Source of the DNA: Closterium sp. NIES-65
Taxonomy: Eukaryota; Streptophyta; Zygnematophyceae; Desmidiales; Closteriaceae
Length of the DNA stretch: 64,000 nucleotides
Direction: 5' to 3'
NCBI GenBank assembly: GCA_948144175.1
Contig: CANXME010002327.1
Location: 2,588,501-2,652,500 of the forward strand
Part shown: in pieces, positions 48,001-56,808 of the stretch
How the letters are laid out: the number at the start of each line of letters is the position of its first letter
Numbering within the stretch: the first letter of the stretch is position 1
Position numbers and translations under genes: made by a program
The notes under the pieces: generated by a model
The model's database searches: none
Seen by the model: only the letters and a program-made list of their open reading frames with translations
Told to the model about the DNA's origin: nothing

Positions 48001-49288
48001 GAATAGCATCAAAGTCTAGAGCATAGATATCAATCCCCTTCTTCAGGAGATCAAGCCAGCGGGGCAGCTCAGTGGCCTGAGGGAACTGAACACGCCAAGC
48101 GTCGTCGAGACGAGAGAAGCAGCGCTGTGTGGCGTGCGGTCGTCCACACTGCTGACCAGTGCAGTTACCAGCGCGAATGACGTACGTGCAGCTAAGACCA
48201 CCCCCACCCCCGTGCTGAGAGTACCACTCACGGACCTCCTGGGGCGAGGGAGTGTGCTGCTGGCCCTGGCCACCGCCAGTGCCTCCACGGCCACCACCAC
48301 CGCTGCCACCTCCTCGACCACCCCAACCCCTGCCGCCGCCTCGTCCACCGCCACCCCAACCGCCGCCTCCACTCCTGCCACCTCCCCCGCCGCTGCCGCC
48401 TCCACCCCCACCGCTACCACTCGCCCCTCCAGCCGAGCCACCACCCCCACTGCCTCCACCGCCCCCACCGCCGCCTCCCCCGCCGTCACCGCCACCACCC
48501 TTGCCCCCTTTGCCCTTGCCGTTGTGGCGTCCGCTCAAGGCAGACGCAGCGCCGACCTTCTCAGTACCAAGAAGGTCGACAGCAGCAGCAGAGGCGACAG
48601 AGGGAAGAAGGGGGGAAGGAGAACACCCCTCAAAGAACGGGGTACGGGGGTCGCCACGAGAGGCACCTACAGCGACTATGCTAGTCTCAGCTGCAAGTAG
48701 CTCCTTCTCGAGGAGGGCAATGGTGAGCTCAGTGGGGCGACGAGCTAGGAAGTGGTCCCTGACAGCACGCAGTGTGTCAGGGAGGCGGGTGACTAGGTGG
48801 TAGAGAGTGAGCCAGAGTGGACGGGGGTGCGTGGCAAGGAACTCAGCAGGCATGGCGGCACGGAAGCGGGCCTCACTAGTACGGAGGTGCGTGATGAGGT
48901 CAGCGACTGTGTGAAAGGAAGCCAGGTCGGGAAACAGGTAGGGGAGGGAGAGACGGCCTAGTGCGGCAGAGGCAGGTGAGGAGTAGCGAGCAACTACAGC
49001 TGTGTACAGTGCCTGTGCAGTCTTGTGCTGACCAAAGTGCTCGCGTTCGTCTATCGGTAGGGAGTTGCAAATGGCAAAGCGAGCGTGGGCATCACGAGTC
49101 TGCCACTGTGAGCGAGCAGTGCTGTCAGCAGTAGCAGCAGGGGCAGTGACATGGCCTAGGGCGTGATCGTACAGTGAGATGTCATCCTTGGCTGTGAGCT
49201 GTAGGTAGAGGTGCAGGTCATCGAGCCAGGTGTCAAACTTCACAGGGCGGCCCTCAGCATCGAACACGAGAACCTGTGGGCTAGCCAT
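42085..49288 (-). pseudogene. X2 Gag-Pol polyprotein, interrupted by an insert
   Basis: One long frame reads down from the ATG at 49288 through Gag, the poly-Gly tract, the CCCH-like finger, protease (LDSGAS), integrase (VVDDYSRY, LHSDRGGEF, QQNGVAERR), the GGVEP linker and the GAAAGAEDPGV repeats to 45544. It resumes at 44528 with reverse transcriptase (TFSPTPKMTTLQVLL, YVDD) and RNase H, open to about 42085. Apart from the insert I see no stop or frameshift. As it stands, the first half runs on into the insert for about 160 residues. Confidence 0.9.
44529..45538. mobile_element. 1-kb TG...CA insert, solo-LTR-like, GTCGAC-rich
   Basis: The insert begins TG, ends CA and is flanked by the 5-bp duplication TCCAA (44524-44528 and 45539-45543) within the X2 linker repeats. 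These are the hallmarks of an LTR or solo LTR of about 1010 bp. Near its ends lie the inverted words CAACGGGAG and CTCCCGTTG. It contains about fifteen GTCGAC hexamers, mostly in ACGTCGACC/AGGTCGAC contexts. I recognise no coding domain and no related full element here. Confidence 0.65.
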
Positions 49289-50283
49289 AGGAGCAGTAGA
49301 AATAGCAGCAGTAGCAGTAGGAGAAGCAGGTAGGACGAATCAGGTAGGGCAGGGCGGCGCGGCTCGGTTCAGGTCGGGTCGCGGCTCGGCTGGGTGGCGC
49401 GGCTCGGCTCGGGGCGCGCGGCTCGGCTCGGGGCGCGCGGCTCGGGTCGCGCGGCTCGGGTCACGGCGGGGACGAGCCGCCCGCTCTCCCTCGTGTGCTG
49501 CGGCGGGAACGGGCCGCCCGGGGCCTCTAGGTGGTGGGCACGGGTCGGCGAGGTCGGCACGGGGCCGGTTGGGGCCCTAGAGGGGCGAGCGCGGGGCCGA
49601 TCGGGGCCTGAGCGGGGCTAGCGCGGGGCCAAACGGGGCTAGCAAGGGGCCGACGGGGCCTGAAACGGGGCTAGCACGGGGCCGACGGGGCCTGAAACGG
49701 GGCTAGCACGGGGCCGACGGGGCCTGAAACGGGGCCGACGGGGCCTGAAACGGGGCTAGCGCGGGCCCGATCGGGGCCTGAATGGGGCTAGCGCGGGGCC
49801 GACGGGGCCTGTAACGGGGCTAGTGCGGGCCGACGGGGCCTGAGAGGGGCTAGCGCGGGGCCGACGGGGCCTGAAACGGGGCCAACGGGGCTTGAAACGG
49901 GGCTAGCGCGGGCCGACGGGGCCTGAGAGGGGCTAGCGCGGGGCCGACGGGGCTTGAAACGGGGCCGACGGGGCCTGAAACGGGGCTAGCGCGGGCCGAC
50001 GGGGCCTGAGAGGGGCTAGCGCGGGGCTGACGGGGCCTGAAACGGGGCCGACGGGGCCTGAACGGGGCTAGCGCGGGGCCTGAACGGGGCCTTAAAGGGG
50101 GCCGACGGGGCCTGAACGGGGCCGCTAGGGAGAGCGGGCGTGGGGCCGACGGGGCCTGAACGGGGCTAGCGCGGGGCCGTCAAGAGGGGCCTCTAGGGGC
50201 GTGACACGCCGAGGCGCCCTAGGGCACAGGTAGGTTGGTAGGTAGGTAGGTAGTTACGTAGTGGTGGGCCCTTAGAAAATTTC

Positions 50284-50299
50284 GGTCCTAGGAAGGACC
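50284..50299 (-). promoter_or_regulatory. Leader hairpin next to the primer-binding site of X2
   Basis: On the minus strand, GGTCCT-TCCT-AGGACC, identical to X1, lies directly after the primer-binding site. Confidence 0.6.
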
Positions 50300-50311
50300 T
50301 GCTCTATACCA

Positions 50312-50443
50312 TGTTGGAATCACTGAACAGGAATGAATGAACTAGTAGTGAAATGAGTACAAGTACCTAACCCTAGAATTGTGTACCCCCTATAGGCTAA
50401 CCCACTATAGCCTAAACTAACACAACATATATAATGTTTGACA
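50312..50443 (-). repeat. 5' LTR of X2
   Basis: 132-bp LTR, upstream in element orientation; its right end abuts Copia-B sequence at CCTAC. Confidence 0.93.
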
Positions 50444-50754
50444 CCTACACACTCGCCTCACTCGCATCGGATTCCGCCAACTACCTCACGACCAAGGAAT
50501 GTATCGACTCACCAAAAACGCCGACTATATCCTGCTGATCGTCTACGTCGACGACCTACTCTACATTGGCTCCACCGACGACGTCACCACCTGGTTCGAA
50601 GGAGAGCTGAAGAGGGACCTCACACTCACGATCTCCTCTACCGTCACTCAGTACCTCGGACTCAACATCCGCGAAGAAGAGAACGCGATCTATCTCTGCG
50701 CCGAAAAGTATGCCGACACTATCGCCAAACGCTTCACACTCACACCTACTACTA
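50444..50754 (+). pseudogene. Copia-B reverse transcriptase middle segment
   Basis: It continues the Copia-B frame after X2 with HTRLTRIGFRQLPHDQGMYR and the active-site YVDD, and is open until the TA-flanked element at 50755. Together with the next segment it restores the order seen in Copia-A. Confidence 0.9.
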
Positions 50755-51666
50755 CCGTATTACCCCGGACATACCACCCGCCGAAATAGAGCACCCCCCG
50801 GGTGGCTTGTGCGGGGGGGGTGCTATAGCGGGCCTCATTTCTACTATACCCCCCTTTTGGGGCGATCTGATATAGCACCTGGGGGGGTGGGTGTTATGTA
50901 CGGGTAATATTGCAGTTTTTGCAAATATACACTGTGGTTGACGGCGAACGTGCACTGTACTTTGGGTGGCACATTGTGGGCGATATTCGTGGATGTGTGG
51001 TGCCAAGTCACACTGACGTGTACTTTCGCGTACACTTGTCCAGATTTTATGGCAGGCGAACTTCAGAAGAACCATGATCTGACCCAACAGTTTGTGTGGC
51101 TTCAGTACAGTAAAATCACGACTGCCAGCTTGGTTATGTGTTCTGTTTGATTTCGACCGGCCAGGGAAGTGAGGCGTGGGAGGGAAATGGGAGAAATTTG
51201 CGTGATTGGCTGCAACACTGACTTCTTGCTCTGAACCCTGACAACTCTGAGTAAGTCGTTGTTGGACACTGACCAATCAGAGTAGCAAACCTACGAAATA
51301 TGTGCCCTCATAGTCCAGGGAGAATTTTTTTCCCGAAATCAGGGGGGCCCGAAATGAAACGTCAGCCCTGGGGGGTGTGTCTTCTTTCCAATCAGGGCCT
51401 GACTGTGGGCCTTGTTGGAACTTGCAATGTGGCAGCTAACCCACGAGACTAACGTTATCGCCCAGTCCTCGGTTTTGCGCACCCAACCAACAATCTACCA
51501 CCGCGTCAAACATGTACATTTTGTTCTCAACCTTTTGTGCTCTAAAAAAAATATACATTATGTAACGACCCGGGTGCAATGTAGCTTTTTCCGATGACAA
51601 GACCCCCCCCTTTTTTTTTGTGTAGTTATCATAGCACCCTAGGGTGGTATGTCCGGGGTAATACGG
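50755..51666. mobile_element. TA-flanked terminal-inverted-repeat DNA element
   Basis: It ends in a perfect inverted repeat of about 25 bp (CCGTATTACCCCGGACATAC continuing CACCC) and is flanked by TA on both sides (50753-50754, 51667-51668). Removing it and one TA restores the Copia-B frame (Thr-Thr-Ile-Ser-Thr). The TA duplication suggests Tc1/mariner-type insertion. The 912-bp interior has no long frame or recognisable transposase, so it is probably non-autonomous. Subterminal sequence repeats ATAGCACC motifs and long C or G runs. Confidence 0.8.
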
Positions 51667-52464
51667 TATCTCCACGCCATACCGCTACATGGCAAGAAAC
51701 GACAAGGGAGGTCCCACTCTACTCAAAACCGCCGGAATACGCGACTACCAGAGAAAGCTGGGCTGCCTTCTCTTTGCGGCCGTCACCTGCCGCCCAGATC
51801 TGTCCTACTCCGCAAGTCAACTCGCCACCTACCTCAAGAAACCCGAAGCAGAACACCTGGCGGAGCTCGACCGCGCACTCCACTACTTCGTAAGCACCTC
51901 AACGATCGGTCTGACATACCACAAGAATACAACTACACCGACGAAACTAATCGGCTACGTCGACGCCGATCACGCCGGCGACTCAGACAACAGGCGCTCC
52001 CGCACTGGCTACATCTACTGCCTCGAACCTATCGGACCTATCTCCTGGCAATCGAGCAAGCAGGAACTAATTGCTCTCTCCTCAGCTGAAGCAGAATATA
52101 TCGCTCTCTGCTCAGCCACTAAGGAAGGACTCTACCTTCGCGAGCTGCTGGAAGAAGCGAAGTTAGCCGAGTTACCCAACTTCACTCTGTTCTGCGACAA
52201 CCAATCTGCGATTCGCATCGCCAACAAAAGCGGATTCGCGAACAGAACGAAGCATATCGCTCTGCGATGTTTCTTCGTGAAAGACGAGATCGAGAAAGGG
52301 AAACTCGAACTATCCTACTGTCCCACGTCCGAGATGGCAGCCGACTATTTGACCAAGAAGCTCGGAAAACAGAAGTTCGAGTACTGCATGCTGCTGACTG
52401 GACAAAGCCACGTCACCATCAGCGACACTCCAGAAGCGAAGGGGAGTGTTGGGAACAAATAGCT
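51667..52464 (+). pseudogene. Copia-B RNase H segment
   Basis: The frame is open from the TA-element junction through the end of reverse transcriptase (KLGCLLFAAVTCRPDLSYSA) and RNase H (GYVDADHAGDSDNRRS, SSAEAEYIALCSATKE, NRTKHIALRCFF, ADYLTKKLGKQ). It stops inside the 3' LTR at about 52462. This part is intact. Confidence 0.92.
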
Positions 52465-52894
52465 TTAAGCGCTTATGTCGTGTCGAAACTTCAAGACACA
52501 AGCGAAGCAGCGCATATCGAAGCACCAGCGAGTCAACCCTCGGAGTTGATGTAACCGCTGGAGGTTACGAGAAAGTCAAAGGTCAGCGACCTTTGACTTG
52601 ACAAATGCAGCGCGACAGCAAGGACACAAAACTGACTCGACATTGAGCAGTTGCTCGAGTCGCACTGTATCGAACCGCAACAGTAAAGTAGTTACAATTA
52701 TGTCTCTTCATATTCTCTGTACTCATATATATATATATATATATATATTCTTGTATCCCTTTGTTTTAATCAACTTACTTTGCCCTCACATACTAGCGCA
52801 AGGTGGTTCAAGGACTTTATTAAAACGCTTCCGCTACTACATCATTTACTCAGACTTTAACTCTACTAAAGATCCTAGGGCGTTCAGCCCAACA
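52447..52894 (+). repeat. 3' LTR of Copia-B
   Basis: It follows the GAAGCGAAGGGGAG tract and ends CCCAACA before the CAACC duplication. It is longer than the 5' LTR by 14 bases through an expanded TA run at about 52727-52748. The W-box-like inverted repeat is at 52575-52597. Confidence 0.94.
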
Positions 52895-52899
52895 CAACC

Positions 52900-53306
52900 T
52901 AACTCGTGAAACAATGGTGAACATCACCATATTGGATGTGTACTTAACGACTATAGGACAGTTCTTTCACCAAAATTGCCAGTGGAATGAGATTAGCGCA
53001 CTCACCTATGATTACACCAACAGGGCCAAATGATGACAATCAAAGCCGTGTAAACTGTGGTGATGAGGAAAAAACAGGTGGCGAGTAAAAAAATGCACGA
53101 GCCAGCAGTGCAACTAGGAGGCTCTAGTTTATACCTTAACTTCAGACAGAGTTGTATGAGAAGCTGAGCGTGACATGTTTCAATTGCCTGAAATGTATCG
53201 TACTTCTAGAAAGAAATTTTGTAGTCGAAATGTTAACTACGGTAGCTCCGTATGTACCTTCTGCATCATTGCAGAGGAGGATTTTCTAAGAGGACGTATA
53301 AAAACC
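52900..53306. other. Intergenic spacer right of Copia-B
   Basis: I see no coding potential, RNA gene or repeat here. The left neighbour of this DNA before Copia-B inserted is 24142-24304. Confidence 0.4.
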
Positions 53307-53308
53307 TA

Positions 53309-53833
53309 CCGTCACCCCCCGGATATAAGCGCCACCCTAGGATAAGCGCCTGGCGCTTCTAATTGGCATATGGCGCTTATATCCCCTCCTCGATTATAAG
53401 CGCACCCCCTGAAAAAACTAGTTTTATTATAAGCGCACGTAAACTTTAAAATTTGAAATGTGTACAAAACGTTGTAATGATTTTTACTTTAGCAGGCAGA
53501 TATGTTGCACATTCGGTTCCCTTCACATTCGGACCCTGCACTGGATGCGGGTCCAGTCAGCAGGAGCTGTCAGGAGCTGCCAGGAGCTGGATGTGAGTCA
53601 GATTGGGTGTGTCTCCCAGCGCGCGCGAGAATTTCACAGACGACCCCATGTAACTTCGACTCGATTGAAAGGGCAAGCACGAGACCTACAGTTTGGTATT
53701 CAAAAATATAAAAAAATATGAATGTCATTTTATAAACGCCGGCGCTTATAAATTTACTCGATTATAAGCCCACCCCCTTGAAAAAACCTGTTTTATTATT
53801 GCCCCCCATGGGGGTATATCCGGGGGGTGACGG
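53309..53833. mobile_element. Second TA-flanked inverted-repeat element
   Basis: Perfect 19-bp terminal inverted repeats (CCGTCACCCCCCGGATATA) are flanked by TA at 53307-53308 and 53834-53835. Inside are near-identical direct repeats (about 53393-53437 and 53759-53803) with ATTATAAGCGC-type words. At 525 bp it has no transposase. The first bases (CCGT) and the TA target match the 50755-51666 element, so the two may be moved by the same type of transposase. Confidence 0.75.
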
Positions 53834-53997
53834 TACCAGTACATTTCAATGTACCATCTTTCCATCTCTGGTCAGGGGAGGTTGCAACGACGATCATGGT
53901 ATGCATGTACCGCCAGCTGCTCATCCATTTCCCAGCAGCTCCTGCCGTTAGTCTTAATGCCCTTGTTCTCAACATCTGATAGTAGTGTCCTCTCCTC

Positions 53998-55200
53998 TCA
54001 CTTCCGATGGCCACGGAAAGCTGCAACCAGCCTACCCATGCTACTGTAATTCAGCGGCTGAACTTCCGGGGCTCTACAGCGTACAGGGGAAGTGGTGCGC
54101 GGCGCTATGCATGCTGGGCGGAACGTCATGCATGCCACCAATCGCGGGCTCAAACAGGTCCGGGGCCTCTCTTCTGATCCGGAAGACAAGGACTCCTCCT
54201 GTTCCGCATCCGCTTCCTTCTTACTTCTCGAACCGCTTAACCCTTCTGGCGCCCGCTCGTCGTGGCTGCCCGCGCGCCGGCGTCTGCCGCCACTTCCGGC
54301 CGATACACATTGCGTCAGTGGTGGCGGCGACTCCTCATCGCCGTCACTGTCGTCCGCGTAGCTGCTCTCGCCAAACCGCGCAGATACGCATGCAGGCTGC
54401 GACGATGACAGGGAGGAATCTGGTAAGGTGGTTGAAGCCCCTGCCTTACCAGACGCCTGACTCACAACGCTTCCAGCGCCGCCACTGAAAGCGGAAAGAC
54501 TCCTGACGCTGCTTATGCGGCGGCGGGAGGTCGAACGAATCGGGGAGTCGGACCTGGATGCGGAGTGAGATCTGGATGCAGCGGGAGTGGGGCTCGTACT
54601 GGCGGTAGAACTCGAGTCGGCGGCAATCATCTTGCTTCCCCCGACTAACTCGCGTTCGCAGCGCAGTGCTGCGACTCGGTGTTGCGCCTCTAGCACCTGA
54701 AGTTTCACTTCCAACAGCTTTAGCTGAGCCGAAGCCTCTGACGTCGCCACGTCAGCATCGGGTAATGTACAGCTCAGCGATACACGCGCCGCATCCCTGC
54801 ATGGCCTCGGAGCTGCGAGGCCAGGGGGAAGCGCCGTGGGAAGTTGCATGCCGAGCAAGAATAGGTCGGAGTCAGGCTGCAGGTAGGGCCGAGCGAGCGG
54901 GTCAGTGGATGCGGCGGAAAGATCATGGTCGCGTCGTGGGCGGCTCATAGATCGACAGATGTCAATGTCCCACATCTCGTCGTCATCGTCGTCGTCGTTC
55001 GCCAACTCCTCGCACGCTGGGACGACGACATTTGTAACCTCCCCGCCGACATTGTCGAGCAGTCGCGGTTCCGCAGAAAGTGGCTCCTCGACCGCGGCGT
55101 CAGGGATGAAATCGAGGTCGGGGATTTCAACACTCAACTGCCGTCGTGGCATCGACGGCGAAGAACTATCGCGAGGAGGCATGTTTGAACGAAGTAGCAC
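53998..55200 (-). CDS. Hypothetical low-complexity protein, single exon
   Basis: A 400-codon open frame from ATG at 55200 (a second ATG at 55182 is equally plausible) to TGA at 53998-54000. I do not recognise it. It starts with a basic, Ser/Pro-rich segment, then PDLDFIPDAAVEEP and a seven-Asp run (about residues 68-75, NDDDDDDEMWDID). A short predicted coiled coil follows, LKLLEVKLQVLEAQHRVAAL (about residues 160-180), then a long Ser/Arg- and Ser/Asp-rich tail. No membrane segment or signal peptide is evident. Composition suggests a mostly disordered, possibly nuclear protein. The length of the frame in GC-rich DNA alone is not proof, but the ordered acidic and coiled-coil blocks argue for a gene. 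It could also be part of a spliced gene. Confidence 0.5.
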   Translation of the reverse strand: MLLRSNMPPRDSSSPSMPRRQLSVEIPDLDFIPDAAVEEPLSAEPRLLDNVGGEVTNVVVPACEELANDDDDDDEMWDIDICRSMSRPRRDHDLSAASTDPLARPYLQPDSDLFLLGMQLPTALPPGLAAPRPCRDAARVSLSCTLPDADVATSEASAQLKLLEVKLQVLEAQHRVAALRCERELVGGSKMIAADSSSTASTSPTPAASRSHSASRSDSPIRSTSRRRISSVRSLSAFSGGAGSVVSQASGKAGASTTLPDSSLSSSQPACVSARFGESSYADDSDGDEESPPPLTQCVSAGSGGRRRRAGSHDERAPEGLSGSRSKKEADAEQEESLSSGSEERPRTCLSPRLVACMTFRPACIAPRTTSPVRCRAPEVQPLNYSSMGRLVAAFRGHRK

Positions 55201-56808
55201 TAGTCGGGAAACGTCTACTAGCCTAGAGAATGTGATGTCACTGGAGTTAGCTCAGCAGCTGTGGAAGCATTTCACTCAAGTGCTACAAGCTCGAACTTTG
55301 CAAGAAAGCATTCTGGTTTCTGCCAGAAACTTTACCACGGCTGACGAGGGAGGGGATACCCTCGGCTTCGTGGAAACAATTCCATCCATCATTCCTCCTC
55401 TTTCCAGCCAGCACAGGTACACACAAACAACACAGGTTGCCATATGCCACTTCCTCCCCGTTCGTCGTCATAACCTGGAGCCAGCGTGTAAACCGCAATG
55501 AATGCGGGTTAGGACAGAGCCCTTTTCCACCATTCGAGTTTCTCGCATCCAGTCAGGTCAGCGCGACCGCTCCTCCTCGCGTGGCAAATGAATGCTGGCT
55601 GAATCGTTGAGGCGGGTGGGTGGGTGAAATGAAGAGCGAGGCATGCTAGGGTTTTGTCGGTCTGCAGATATTATTGTAGTGAACAGTTTCCCTCGTAACT
55701 TCTGAATGGCTGGTACCCAAATTATGAAAACCTAGACGGGATCGATGGTCGCCACCACAGTTTGGAGGCATAGGCTCTCGTACTCTATTCTTCAGAATAC
55801 ACACCCTCGACCACCGTGGAAATAAGCTCATATAATCAGAACCCGAGAGTCAAACCTGTGCACCTTGAATCAAGGTTGCAATTCAAATTCGTGACGAATT
55901 GAATAGGGAGAATATCGGAGAATAAATTTCGTGTGTCCAACCATTCTCCCCAAGCGCCTTGCGCTTCATGATTGGGCGGAGCGGGGCGGTCCACAGGTCT
56001 GATGTCAAACTGTGTAGTTACTGTGCCCTCGGTTGGTAGGTATCGATATAGCGAAGCATCACTCGTTGAGAAGAACATGTTTACTGGTGATGTTAAAGGA
56101 ATCTGTAAAACACCTCATTGCAATTGCGTTCTCCCCTCTTGCTCCTATGATCCTATCCTTCAATTCTCCCAACCAGGGCTCTTGGTGGGTAACTAAATTT
56201 GCAACTCAAATGTGATGTATGGTAAGACCACATCTAACACCTATCATATATCAATTATGCTATGGTATAATGGTACTATCCAGAAAATGCGTGCAATGAA
56301 ATAATACAGGTTTTTAGAATCCATATTTTCACGGTACTATCACGGAAGAGTGTACATTGCAAGTTATATAGGGGTAAGAAAAGTTCTATGATATTTTATG
56401 AAGATGCGTGTATAAGAAACGCCAGAAGAAACTTCCGAGTACCATGGAGATTACAGCGAATACTGGCTCTGTGTTTGGGCTGGGAGTTTTAGGTCAGGTC
56501 GCAGGCTGTCAGAGCGCGGGAAATCGAGGCGTCGCGTTTGAATTCCTGCCATTCTCTGAACATCTAATCTTCTCCTCGATTGTCTCAGCAACTGAACCTC
56601 GAGACCTCCAAATCACACACGATACCTCTATCCTTCAGCCTTCCTTCAGCCAGTCCTGATTTCATTGTCCTCTTGGAAGCCTCCTTCTCGCGATTTCGTC
56701 ATTTGCCACATCTAGCAGGGCGTCGTGACGTATCGATCAAAACTTCCCACTAGGAACGCTACTGAAAGCCCAGTGTCCGTTCGTTCTGCTGTCATTCAAG
56801 CAGCCATC
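55201..56808. other. Intergenic region between the hypothetical gene and NDC80
   Basis: It is AT-richer than the flanking genes. Only short overlapping frames without recognisable domains are present. Divergent promoters for the minus-strand hypothetical gene and for NDC80 should lie here. I see no clear TATA box, RNA gene or transposon end. Confidence 0.45.

Larger units (their letters stand above)
41780..50443 (-). mobile_element. X2: copia-type element inside Copia-B, minus strand
   Basis: 132-bp LTRs at 41780-41911 and 50312-50443 differ at about five positions. The target duplication is CCTAT/CCTAC (41775-41779, 50444-50448). The primer-binding site TGGTATAGAGCAGG reads down from 50311 and the polypurine tract lies at 41912-41920. 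It is the most complete X-type element here. Its single gag-pol frame is interrupted only by a TG...CA insert at 44529-45538. Confidence 0.95.
24305..52894 (+). mobile_element. Copia-B: LTR retrotransposon split by three later insertions
   Basis: The terminal LTRs (24305-24738 and 52447-52894) and a perfect target duplication, CAACC (24300-24304 and 52895-52899), define one insertion of the Copia-A family. Its own sequence is only 24305-26109, 39133-41779, 50444-50754 and 51667-52894, about 6 kb. The gaps are elements X1 (26110-39132), X2 (41780-50443) and a TA-flanked element (50755-51666). Splicing these out joins Copia-B at the same residues as Copia-A. The primer-binding site TGGTATGAGAGC is at 24739. 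Confidence 0.95.

Noticed and set aside
55850-55880. Possible tRNA 3' end (GAGTCAAACCTGTGCACC)
   Set aside because: No cloverleaf can be drawn with the flanking sequence.
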